7,759 nucleotides of DNA from JAIVGV01 sp035295985 (GCA_035295985.1 DATHBT010000110.1:1-7759), one strand, 5' to 3'. Shown: positions 1-6,714, numbered from the stretch's first letter. A program made the numbers and translations. Notes: a model not told the origin generated them from the sequence alone.

Positions 1-630
1 GGCGCGACAGCCAACCGGCCGGCGTCGCCGTCGGCCGACACCGCGGCGACGCCGCAGCAGCCGGCCGCCGCGACGCCGGCGGCGCAAGCCGACGCCGCGC
101 CGCAGGGCGCGCAGGCGAACGCGGCACTGCCGGCCGAGGCCGGCGCGGCGTCGCCGAAGCGGACAGACCCCTGTGCGCTACTCACGGCCGACGACATCAA
201 GTCTGTGCAGGGCGAGGCGGCCACGCAGATCAAGCCGAGCCGGCAGGAGGGGGCGGAGTTCTCAGTCTCGCAGTGCTTCTACCAGACGCCGACCTTCACG
301 AAGTCCGTCAGCCTTGAGCTGACCGAGCGCGGCGCGAGCCGGAAGAGCGTGCGCGAGTTCTGGAAGGAGCGCGTCGCGGGCTACGAGGAGCGGCGCGAGG
401 CGAAGAACGAGCGGCGCGAGAAGTCGGGCAAGCCGCTGGCCGGGCCGGCGTCCACGCCCGTCAAAGGCGTCGGCGACGAGGCCTACTGGATCGGCACGAG
501 CGCCAACGGCACGCTCTACGCCTTCAAAAAGGACGCGCTCGTCCGCGTCAGCATCGGCGGCCCCGACAAGGAGGCCGAACGCCTCCGCAAGGTCAAAGCC
601 CTCGCGCAGAAGGCCCTCGCGAGGCTCTGA
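1..630 (+). CDS. Ala/Pro-rich probable exported protein, 3' part (5' end outside window)
   Basis: The frame is open from base 1, so the gene starts upstream; 209 residues are visible before the TGA at 628-630. Residues 1-53 are a low-complexity Ala/Pro/Gln/Thr linker, as found between a signal peptide or lipobox and a folded domain. From about residue 56 a compact domain begins with DPCALLTADDIKSVQGE, with Cys58 and Cys92 (in SVSQCFYQ) as the only cysteines, a likely disulfide pair. A highly charged Glu/Arg/Lys stretch (about 120-145) interrupts it, followed by VGDEAYWIG and a C-terminal helix. The 'PCxLLT...G...C.y' layout resembles DUF3558-like small lipoprotein domains, but that is from memory. 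A GTG at 205 could be mistaken for the start, but it would remove Cys58 and the domain's first helix. The function is unknown. The gene ends 27 bp before the DsbA-like gene and may be cotranscribed with it. Confidence 0.75.
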   Translation, partial: GATANRPASPSADTAATPQQPAAATPAAQADAAPQGAQANAALPAEAGAASPKRTDPCALLTADDIKSVQGEAATQIKPSRQEGAEFSVSQCFYQTPTFTKSVSLELTERGASRKSVREFWKERVAGYEERREAKNERREKSGKPLAGPASTPVKGVGDEAYWIGTSANGTLYAFKKDALVRVSIGGPDKEAERLRKVKALAQKALARL

Positions 631-657
631 GTTCGCCCCGCGCGTCAGCTAACCCCG

Positions 658-1341
658 ATGACCAGAAAACATTCCCCCAGGAAGCAGCGCGCGCGCCGTC
701 GCCCCGTGCTGCCGCTCGTGCTCATCGGCGCGGCTCTCGTCGCCGTAGTTGCGGCGGCCGCCTTGTACTTCAACGCCTCGCGGCAGGGCGCCGGACAGGT
801 CGCGGCGGGCGAGCGCGGCGCGGAGCCTGCGCGTGCGCTGGGGCCGGAGAGCGCGCCCGTCGTGCTCGAAGAGTTCGGCGACTACCAGTGCCCGCCCTGC
901 GCGCAGGTCTTCCCCGAGGTTGAGACGATCAGGCGCGAGTACGGAGACCGCCTGCGCTTCGTCTTCCGCCACTACCCGCTCACGAGCATCCACCCGCACG
1001 CACTGCTCGCCGCGCACGCCGCCGAGGCCGCCGGCCAGCAGAACAAGTTCTGGGAGATGCACCGCGCCCTCTACGAGAACCAGCAGGTGTGGTCGCGCAC
1101 GCCCGATCCCCGCCCGCTCTTCGAGACCTACGCGCGCCAGATCAACCTGGACGTGCAACGCTTCCGCCGCGACGTCGGCGGGCGGGAAGGGGACTCGCGC
1201 GTCGTCGCCGATCACAGCCGCGCCCGCTCGCTGGGCGTCGAGAGCACGCCCACCTTCTTCCTCAACGGCCGCAAGCTCCCGCCCATGTCCGGCTTCGGCC
1301 GCGAGCTGCGAGCGCAGATCGAGCGCGAGCTGAACAAATGA
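658..1341 (+). CDS. Membrane-anchored DsbA-like thiol-disulfide oxidoreductase
   Basis: The 227-residue product starts with a very basic tail (residues 1-16, many Arg/Lys), then one hydrophobic segment (about 17-38), predicting an N-in anchor with the rest outside the cytoplasm. The thioredoxin-fold domain starts near residue 60. It carries the redox motif Cys78-Pro-Pro-Cys81 within FGDYQCPPC, the helical insertion typical of DsbA-type proteins (HAAEAAGQQNKFWEMHRALY, about 120-139), and the cis-proline signature Thr197-Pro198 followed by TFFLNGR. This matches the Thioredoxin_4/DsbA superfamily, which forms or rearranges disulfides in exported proteins. CPPC differs from the CPHC of classical DsbA, so oxidase versus isomerase or reductase activity cannot be decided from the sequence. 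No DsbB or VKOR partner is in the window. No clear Shine-Dalgarno sequence precedes the ATG, which suggests coupling to the upstream gene. The stop codon abuts the palindrome at 1342. Confidence 0.92.
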   Translation: MTRKHSPRKQRARRRPVLPLVLIGAALVAVVAAAALYFNASRQGAGQVAAGERGAEPARALGPESAPVVLEEFGDYQCPPCAQVFPEVETIRREYGDRLRFVFRHYPLTSIHPHALLAAHAAEAAGQQNKFWEMHRALYENQQVWSRTPDPRPLFETYARQINLDVQRFRRDVGGREGDSRVVADHSRARSLGVESTPTFFLNGRKLPPMSGFGRELRAQIERELNK

Positions 1342-1418
1342 AGTGGTCAGTGGCCGGTGGTCAGTGGTCAGTAAGAAGCTGATTTCATCTGACCACTGAC
1401 CCCCGGCCACCGACCACT
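1342..1418. repeat. Heptamer-built imperfect palindrome (30-bp arms, 17-bp loop)
   Basis: The left arm 1342-1371 and right arm 1389-1418 are reverse complements at 28 of 30 positions, around the loop 1372-1388. Each arm is a run of about four degenerate 7-bp units: TCAGTGG or CCGGTGG on the left, CCACTGA-type units on the right. As RNA it would form a long stable hairpin. It begins at the base after the TGA of the DsbA-like gene and has no T tract, so it is not a standard intrinsic terminator, although it could protect an mRNA 3' end. From memory, similar TCAGTGGTCAGTGG repeats are scattered between genes of Pyrinomonadales and some other bacteria and give rise to spurious 'QWSVVSGQWS' proteins. 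No other copy was seen in this window. Confidence 0.85.
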
Positions 1419-1430
1419 GCTCCCCGCCGT

Positions 1431-1460
1431 TTGGGCATCCGCCCCCCGGCGATTTACAAT
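1431..1460 (+). promoter_or_regulatory. Candidate distal promoter for the catalytic M16 gene
   Basis: TTGGGC (1431-1436) and TACAAT (1455-1460) are separated by 18 bp. The -10 matches the sigma70 consensus at five of six bases and the -35 at three of six. Transcription from here would give a leader of about 100 nt before the ATG at 1568. It is a pattern match only, and competes with the candidate at 1505-1534. Confidence 0.3.
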
Positions 1461-1504
1461 CCCGCCTCCCGCACAGCATGAAACCGGCGCGCCGCTCAGC
1501 CGTA

Positions 1505-1534
1505 TTAGTGCGCGAGTTCGTGCGCCCGTAAAAT
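1505..1534 (+). promoter_or_regulatory. Candidate proximal promoter for the catalytic M16 gene
   Basis: TAAAAT at 1529-1534 is a five-of-six -10 match, with a poor -35 (TTAGTG, 1505-1510) 18 bp upstream. The region down to the start codon is AT-rich compared with its surroundings. It would leave a leader of roughly 25-30 nt that includes the GGAGG at 1559-1563. Confidence 0.3.
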
Positions 1535-1567
1535 TCAGTCACGTTAAAAATTTCTCGCGGAGGTCTT

Positions 1568-2992
1568 ATGAGAAGTCTCTTCAAACGCGCGGCTGCACTC
1601 GCCTGCCTGCTCGCACTCATCACAGCGCCCGCGCGCGCGCAGAACCGTGCGGCGGCGCAAGCGGCGGGCGGCGTCAACGTCCCCGTCACCTACTACAAGC
1701 TCGGGAACGGCCTGAAGGTCGTGCTCTCGCAGGACGCAACAGCGCCGACCGTGGCCGTCGCCGTCTATTACAAGATCGGCTTCCGCATCGAGCCGCGCGA
1801 CCGCACGGGCTTCGCCCACCTCTTCGAGCACATGATGTTCCAGGGGTCGCGCAACCTCGGCAAGATGGAGTTCATTAAGTTGGTCGAGCAGAACGGCGGG
1901 ATACTCAACGGCTCGACCCGGTTCGACTTCACCAACTACTTCGAGATTCTTCCCGCCCACAAGCTGGAGACGGCGCTCTGGGCCGAGGCCGACCGGATGC
2001 GCGGCCTCGACATCACGGAGGAGAATTTGAAGAACCAGCAGGGCGTCGTCTCGAACGAGGTGAAGGTTAACGTACTGAACACCCCCTACGGCGGCTTCCC
2101 CTGGCTCGACATGCCGCAGTACGCCAACACCAACTGGCACAACGCGCACAACTTCTACGGCGATCTTAAAGACCTCGAAGCCGCGACGCTCGAAGACGTG
2201 CAGAAGTTCTTCGACACCTACTACGCGCCCAACAACGCCGTGCTCGTCGTCGTCGGCGACTTCGAGGAGAAGGAAGCGCGGCAGATGATCGAGAAGTATT
2301 TCGGCCCGATCCCCGCGTCGAAGCAGCCGATCAAATTCCCCGACATCTCCGAGCCGCGGCAGGAGAAGGAGAAGCGCGCGACCAAGCAGGACCCGCTCGC
2401 GCCGCGCCCCGCGCTCGCGTTTTCGTACCACATGCCGCCGCGCGGCACGCCGGAGTACTACGCGATGGGTGTGCTCGATCAACTGCTCGTGCAGGGCGAG
2501 GACAGCCTGCTGTGGCAGGAGCTGGTCAAGCGCCGCGCCTACACGGGCGGCGTGCAGGGCGGCGCGAACGTGCTTTTGGGGAACATCTACAACTACCAGG
2601 GGCCGATGCTCTGGACGGCCTTCCTCTTCCACGACCGCGCGACCTCGGCCGATCAAATCCTGGCGGCCGTTGACGGCGTGATTAAGGAGGTGCAGGAGAA
2701 GCCCGTGCCGCAGGCGTCGGTTGACCGCGCGCTGGTGAAGGTGCGCTCGCAGCTCTACAACGTCCTCGGCCAGCTCAACGGCTTCGGCCGCGCCGACCTG
2801 CTGGCGAGCTTCGCCCTGTTCGACGACGACCCTTCGCGCATCAACCAGATCGAGGCGAACTTCCGGCGCGTAACGCCCGAGCTGTTGCAGAAGACGGCGC
2901 GCGAGTACCTGCGCGACACCAACCGCACGGTGCTCGTCGTCGAGCCGAAGCCCGCGCCGACGCCGGCCGCGCCCTCCTCGCCGTCGCAGTGA
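1568..2992 (+). CDS. M16 family zinc metallopeptidase, catalytic subunit (insulinase-like)
   Basis: The 474-residue precursor opens with a signal peptide (KR, then a hydrophobic core at about 9-20) and a probable cut after Ala-Arg-Ala24. The N-terminal M16 domain follows: LGNGLKVVL, then the inverted zinc motif His84-Leu-Phe-Glu87-His88 (FAHLFEHMMFQGS), with the third ligand expected at Glu164 in VVSNEVK, 76 residues after His88, the usual spacing. Glu87 would be the catalytic base. The C-terminal M16 domain (about 280-460) is present, but where catalytic M16 chains carry an Arg with a Tyr seven residues later, this one reads Val320 and Gly327 (LVKRRAYTGG), so that substrate-binding pair looks absent. 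The length fits two-domain M16B proteins. The protein ends in a Pro/Ala/Ser tail. GGAGG at 1559-1563 supports the ATG, with only four bases of spacing. The inactive M16 homologue follows 114 bp downstream and is the likely partner. Periplasmic protein or peptide processing is inferred; the substrate is unknown. Confidence 0.93.
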   Translation: MRSLFKRAAALACLLALITAPARAQNRAAAQAAGGVNVPVTYYKLGNGLKVVLSQDATAPTVAVAVYYKIGFRIEPRDRTGFAHLFEHMMFQGSRNLGKMEFIKLVEQNGGILNGSTRFDFTNYFEILPAHKLETALWAEADRMRGLDITEENLKNQQGVVSNEVKVNVLNTPYGGFPWLDMPQYANTNWHNAHNFYGDLKDLEAATLEDVQKFFDTYYAPNNAVLVVVGDFEEKEARQMIEKYFGPIPASKQPIKFPDISEPRQEKEKRATKQDPLAPRPALAFSYHMPPRGTPEYYAMGVLDQLLVQGEDSLLWQELVKRRAYTGGVQGGANVLLGNIYNYQGPMLWTAFLFHDRATSADQILAAVDGVIKEVQEKPVPQASVDRALVKVRSQLYNVLGQLNGFGRADLLASFALFDDDPSRINQIEANFRRVTPELLQKTAREYLRDTNRTVLVVEPKPAPTPAAPSSPSQ

Positions 2993-3044
2993 CGCGCGGC
3001 CGGAAGTGTCGCGGCACCGCGCGCCGGGTCGCGCCCGCCCGCCG

Positions 3045-3075
3045 GACGGCGAGATGGCGCGCCGCGTCAGTTTTT
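3045..3075 (+). terminator. Weak candidate terminator between the two M16 genes
   Basis: GACGGCG (3045-3051) can pair with CGCC-GC-GTC (3060-3068) with a two-base bulge and an eight-base loop. T5 (3071-3075) follows two bases later. The stem is short and GC-rich hairpins arise easily here by chance. If real, it would attenuate rather than block read-through into the second M16 gene. The rest of the 114-bp spacer shows no clear promoter. Confidence 0.3.
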
Positions 3076-3106
3076 ACGCCCGCGTTATTTTACGGAGATT
3101 GATGCC

Positions 3107-4549
3107 ATGAATCGGAAGAGACTCTCGACCCTCGCAATCCTCGCGCTCTGCGTAGCGTCGCTCGCCCCCGCGGCTTTCGCGCAGCAACAGCCGCAACAGC
3201 AACCCGCCGCCGCGCAGACGCCCGCGCGCAAAGAGACGCCGCCCGAAGGCGGCAAGCCCCGGCCCTTCACGCTCCCGAAGCGTGAGACGTTCAAGCTCTC
3301 GAACGGCATGCGCGTCACGCTCGTGCCCTACGGCTCGATCCCGAAGGTGACGGTGCGCGCGGTCGTTCGCACCGGCAACATAGACGACCCGGCCGGCAAG
3401 GTCTGGCTCGCCGACGTGGCCGGCGATCTGATGAAGGAGGGCACGGCGACGCGCACGGCGCAGCAGATCGCCGAGGACGCCGCGCGCATGGGCGGCTCGC
3501 TCAACGTCGGCGTCGGCGAGGAGCAGACGAGCGTCGGCCTCGACGTGCTCTCCGAGTTCGGCCCCGAGGCCGCCGCGCTCGTCGCCGACGTGTTGCAGCG
3601 CCCGCTCCTGCCCGCCTCCGAACTCGAACGCATCAAGACGAACCGGCTCCGCAGCGTGACGATCTCGCGCTCGCAGCCCGGCCCGACCGCGCTCGAACGC
3701 TTCCGCAAGGCACTCTACGGCGACCACCCCTTCGGCCACCTCTACCCCGAAGAGGCGGCGCTCAAGGGCTACACCGCCGAGGACGTGAAGAAGTTTTACG
3801 CCGACAACTTCGGCGCGCAGCGCACGCACGTCTTCGTCGTCGGGCAGTTCGACGCGGCGGCGATGCGCCGCGCCGTCGCGCGCGAGTTCGAGAAGTGGGC
3901 CAAGGGCGCGCCCGCCACACAGAACCCGCCGAAGCCCGCCTCGGCCCGCGCCATCCACCTGATCAACCGCCCCGGCGCGGCGCAGTCCACGATCTACCTG
4001 GGCCTGCCCGTCGTCGATCCCTCGCACGCCGACTACGTCCCGCTCGTCGTCACCGACTACCTTCTGGGCGGAGCCTTCACCTCGCGCGTCACGTCGAACA
4101 TACGCGAGAACAAGGGCTACACCTACTCGCCCTACAGCCAGGTGTCCACGCGCTTCCGCGACGCCTACTGGGTGCAGATCGCCGACGTGACGACGGCCGT
4201 CACCGGCCCGTCGCTCAAGGAGATCTTTTACGAGATCGACGAGCTGCAAAAAAACCCGCCGACGGCCGCGGAGCTTCAGGGCATCAAGAACAACCTGGCC
4301 GGCATCTTCGCCATCCAGAACTCCTCGCGCGGCGGCATTATCAACCAGCTCGCCTTCCTCGACCTGCACGGCCTGCCCGACACCTACCTGACCAACTACG
4401 TGCAGAACATCCTGAACGTGACGCCCGCGGACGTGCAGCGCGCGGCGAAGACGTACCTGCGCCCCGACCGCATGACCATCGTCGTCGTCGGCGACCGCGA
4501 AAAGATCGACGAGCAGATCAAGCCCTACGGCCAGCCGGTTAATAACTGA
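3107..4549 (+). CDS. M16 family protein with lost zinc site, non-catalytic partner subunit
   Basis: The 480-residue precursor has a signal peptide (NRKR, hydrophobic core about 8-20, probable cut after Ala-Phe-Ala25), then a Gln/Pro/Ala-rich linker (26-50). The M16 fold is clear: LSNGMRVTLV, LYGDHPFGHLYPEEA, and a C-terminal domain with LLGGAFTSRV. At the metal site LADVAGDLMKEGT aligns with the usual LAHLLEHMLFKGT, so both His and the Glu are replaced (Asp103, Gly106, Asp107) and zinc hydrolysis is not expected. The C-terminal substrate-binding pair is intact: Arg333 and Tyr340 (IRENKGYTY) have the same seven-residue spacing as the Arg/Tyr pair of insulin-degrading enzyme. This is the complement of the upstream gene and matches bacterial heterodimeric M16B enzymes and the alpha chain of mitochondrial processing peptidase. 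GGAG at 3094-3097, nine bases upstream, supports the ATG. Annotation as an active peptidase would probably be wrong. Confidence 0.93.
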   Translation: MNRKRLSTLAILALCVASLAPAAFAQQQPQQQPAAAQTPARKETPPEGGKPRPFTLPKRETFKLSNGMRVTLVPYGSIPKVTVRAVVRTGNIDDPAGKVWLADVAGDLMKEGTATRTAQQIAEDAARMGGSLNVGVGEEQTSVGLDVLSEFGPEAAALVADVLQRPLLPASELERIKTNRLRSVTISRSQPGPTALERFRKALYGDHPFGHLYPEEAALKGYTAEDVKKFYADNFGAQRTHVFVVGQFDAAAMRRAVAREFEKWAKGAPATQNPPKPASARAIHLINRPGAAQSTIYLGLPVVDPSHADYVPLVVTDYLLGGAFTSRVTSNIRENKGYTYSPYSQVSTRFRDAYWVQIADVTTAVTGPSLKEIFYEIDELQKNPPTAAELQGIKNNLAGIFAIQNSSRGGIINQLAFLDLHGLPDTYLTNYVQNILNVTPADVQRAAKTYLRPDRMTIVVVGDREKIDEQIKPYGQPVNN

Positions 4550-4612
4550 CACGGGGGCGGCGTTTTAACTACCGTGTGGGCCGAGATCGAGCCTTGGCGC
4601 GAAACTCCGCGA

Positions 4613-4660
4613 GCCGCGCGGCCGTAATTGTCACGGCCGGCGCGGCCCGCCCATTTTTTT
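4613..4660 (+). terminator. Intrinsic terminator-like hairpin after the M16 pair
   Basis: Bases 4613-4625 pair with 4633-4646 in a 13-bp GC-rich stem with one bulged G and a seven-base loop (AATTGTC). After seven more bases (CCGCCCA) comes a run of seven T (4654-4660). The stem is strong, but the gap before the T run is longer than in a textbook terminator. It lies 63 bp past the stop of the second M16 gene and 45 bp before the S9 start, so it probably separates the M16 pair from the S9 gene. Confidence 0.6.
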
Positions 4661-4704
4661 AGCGCGCTTCCGGCGCGTGTTGTCTTCAGAAAGGAAAGCC
4701 GAGC

Positions 4705-6654
4705 ATGAAATTCAAATCCCCTTTGCGTCTGCGCGCGCTGGCCGCGTCGTTAGCCCTCCTGGCGGGCTACGTTGCCGCGCCGATCCCGCTCGCGGCGCAG
4801 AACAACGCGAAGCCCGCGCGGCAGGTCAAGCGTTACACCATCGAGCAGTTCATGAACACGGTGCGCGTCGCGGGCGCGTCCTTCTCGCCCGACGAGCGGT
4901 CGATCCTCTTCTCGTCGAATAAGACCGGCATCTTCAACGTCTATGCGGTGCCGGCGGCGGGCGGCGAGGCCCGCCAGCTCACCGACTCGAAGAAGGAGAG
5001 CACCTTCGCCGTCACGTACCTCCCCGACGGCCGCTTCCTCTACGCCTACGACCGGGGCGGAAACGAGAACACGCACCTCTACGTGCGGGAGTCGGACGGC
5101 ACAGAGCGCGATCTCACGCCCGGCGAGAAGACCAAGGCCAGCTTCGCCGGCTGGGCGCACGACCGCAAGTCGTTCTTCGTCTCGACGAACGCGCGCGATC
5201 CCAAGTTCTTCGATCTCTACGAGGTCAGCCTGCCGGACTTCAAGCAGACGCTCGTCTTCCAGAACGAGGCCGGCTACCAGCTCGCCGACGTCTCCGACGA
5301 CAAGCGGTTCATCGCCTTCACGAAGCCCGGCGCGACGACCATCGACGGCGACATCTACCTCTACGACACGACGGCGAAGCAGTTGAAGCACCTGACGCCG
5401 CACACCGGCGAGATCAGCTTCGCGGCGCAGGACTTCGATCCGGCGTCGAAGTACCTCTACTACCTGACGGACGAAGGCTCCGAGTTCAGGTACGTGAAGC
5501 GCTACGAGCTGGCGACGGGCAAGACCGAGATGGTCGAGCGCGAGCCGTGGGACGTGGTGTACACGTATTTTTCCAGGAACGGGAAGTACCGCGTCACGGC
5601 GACGAACGCCGACGCCCGCACCGTCATTAAGATCGTCGAGGCGGCGACGGGCAAGCCCGTCCAACTCCCGAAACTCCCCGGCGGCGACATCACGGGCGTT
5701 TCCATCTCGCCGAGCGAGACGCGGATGGCCTTCTACCTGAACGGCGACCGCTCGCCCTCGAACCTCTACGTTTACGACTTCGCCGCGCGGAAGGCGACGA
5801 AGCTGACCGACAGCCTCAACCCCGAAATCGACCCGAACGATCTGGTTGACGCCGAGATCGTCCGCTACAAGTCTTTCGACGGCATGCCCATCCCCGCGAT
5901 CCTCTACAGGCCGCACGGCGCGAGTAAGGAGAATAAAGTGCCGGCCATCGTGCTCGTCCACGGCGGCCCCGGCGGGCAGGCCCGCACCGGCTACAAGGCG
6001 CAGGTGCAGTTCCTCGTCAACCACGGCTACGCCGTCATCGACGTGAACAACCGCGGCTCCTCCGGCTACGGCAAAACCTTCTTCACCGCCGACGATCAGA
6101 AGCACGGCCGCGAGCCGCTGTGGGACTGCATCGAGGCGAAGAAGTACCTGATCTCGACGGGGTGGGTTGACCCTAACAAGGTCGCGATCATGGGCGGCTC
6201 CTACGGCGGCTACATGGTGCTGGCGGCGCTCGCCTTCAAGCCCGACGAGTTCGCCGCGGGCGTGGACATCTTCGGCGTCTCGAACTGGGTGCGGACGCTC
6301 CAGTCGATCCCGCCGTACTGGGAGTCGCAGCGCAAGATGCTCTACAAGGAGATCGGCGACCCCGCGACGCAGTTGGAGATGCTGCGCGCCGCCTCGCCCC
6401 TCTTCCACGCCGACAAGATTCGCCGGCCGCTCATCGTGTTGCAGGGCGCGAACGACCCGCGCGTCATCAAGCCGGAGTCCGACGAGATCGTCGAGGCCGT
6501 GAAGAAGAACAACGTCCCCGTCGAGTACGTCGTCTTCGACAACGAGGGGCACGGCTTCACGAAGAAGGTCAACGAGATTCGCGCCAGCCAGGCCATTCTC
6601 GAATTCCTCGACAAGCACCTGAAGGGCGGCGGCACCGTCACCGCTGCAAAGTAG
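4705..6654 (+). CDS. S9 family serine peptidase (prolyl oligopeptidase superfamily, S9C-like)
   Basis: The 649-residue precursor has a signal peptide (basic start, hydrophobic core about 11-24, probable cut near Ala-Ala31 before QNN). Residues about 45-375 are beta-propeller blades of the TolB/PD40 type (ASFSPDERSILFSS, YLPDGRFLYAY, VSISPSETRMAFY), which gate access to the active site. The alpha/beta hydrolase domain runs from about 385 to 640, with HGGPGG (419-424) for the oxyanion region, nucleophile Ser499 in GGSYGGYM, Asp584 in GANDPRV and His616 in NEGHGF. The complete triad predicts an active enzyme. GGSYGGYM favours acylaminoacyl-peptidase-like S9C over DPP-IV (GWSYGG), but exact specificity is unknown. 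It would cleave short peptides outside the cytoplasm, possibly products of the M16 pair upstream. AAAGGA at 4690-4695, nine bases before the ATG, supports the start. A likely separate transcript is indicated by the hairpin upstream. Confidence 0.95.
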   Translation: MKFKSPLRLRALAASLALLAGYVAAPIPLAAQNNAKPARQVKRYTIEQFMNTVRVAGASFSPDERSILFSSNKTGIFNVYAVPAAGGEARQLTDSKKESTFAVTYLPDGRFLYAYDRGGNENTHLYVRESDGTERDLTPGEKTKASFAGWAHDRKSFFVSTNARDPKFFDLYEVSLPDFKQTLVFQNEAGYQLADVSDDKRFIAFTKPGATTIDGDIYLYDTTAKQLKHLTPHTGEISFAAQDFDPASKYLYYLTDEGSEFRYVKRYELATGKTEMVEREPWDVVYTYFSRNGKYRVTATNADARTVIKIVEAATGKPVQLPKLPGGDITGVSISPSETRMAFYLNGDRSPSNLYVYDFAARKATKLTDSLNPEIDPNDLVDAEIVRYKSFDGMPIPAILYRPHGASKENKVPAIVLVHGGPGGQARTGYKAQVQFLVNHGYAVIDVNNRGSSGYGKTFFTADDQKHGREPLWDCIEAKKYLISTGWVDPNKVAIMGGSYGGYMVLAALAFKPDEFAAGVDIFGVSNWVRTLQSIPPYWESQRKMLYKEIGDPATQLEMLRAASPLFHADKIRRPLIVLQGANDPRVIKPESDEIVEAVKKNNVPVEYVVFDNEGHGFTKKVNEIRASQAILEFLDKHLKGGGTVTAAK

Positions 6655-6672
6655 TCTAATAGTTCGTATGAC

Positions 6673-6714
6673 AAAAAATAGCGGCTGAGCCTTACTAAGG
6701 CTCAGCCGCTATTT
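6673..6714. terminator. Bidirectional terminator between the S9 gene and tRNA-Glu
   Basis: A perfect inverted repeat has 19-bp arms (6676-6694 and 6696-6714) around the single base C6695, giving about an 18-bp stem with a three-base loop. On the plus strand it begins 21 bp after the S9 stop and is followed by the poor T tract ATTTCCGTCTT. On the minus strand the stem runs straight into T6 (the A run at 6673-6678), a near-ideal intrinsic terminator for the tRNA transcript. It therefore probably serves both convergent units, more efficiently for the tRNA. Confidence 0.9.

Noticed and set aside
1342..1418. CRISPR array or intrinsic terminator
   Set aside because: The 7-bp units have no spacers and are arranged as an inverted repeat, so it is not a CRISPR. 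No T tract follows the right arm, so it is not a standard terminator.
649..1689. Minus-strand open frame crossing the DsbA-like gene and the palindrome
   Set aside because: Its product contains QWSVAGGQWS and LTTDHRPLTT, which are simply the translated heptamer palindrome, a known kind of spurious protein. The rest is antisense to the DsbA-like gene.
1544..2656. Minus-strand open frame of 370 codons opposite the catalytic M16 gene
   Set aside because: It is a shadow of a clearly real gene with signal peptide and HxxEH. There is no motif and no plausible start context.
2993..3023. Hairpin CGCGCGG/CCGCGCG just after the first M16 stop codon
   Set aside because: A seven-base G/C-only stem with a 17-base loop and no T tract is common by chance in such GC-rich sequence.
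3102..3110. Minimal start-stop ORF (ATG CCA TGA) overlapping the second M16 start codon
   Set aside because: The ATGA overlap resembles translational coupling, but a two-codon frame is expected by chance and the GGAG at 3094-3097 is better spaced for the ATG at 3107.
3074..4552. Minus-strand open frame of 492 codons opposite the second M16 gene
   Set aside because: Same codon-bias shadow. It spans the whole M16 gene, has Arg/Val/Leu/His-rich composition and no recognisable domain.
4750..6618. Minus-strand open frame of 622 codons opposite the S9 gene
   Set aside because: It is in register with a strongly G/C-third-position gene, which suppresses stops on the other strand. Its product is a monotonous Arg/Val/Leu/Glu/Asp mixture without motifs, while the plus strand encodes a complete S9 triad.
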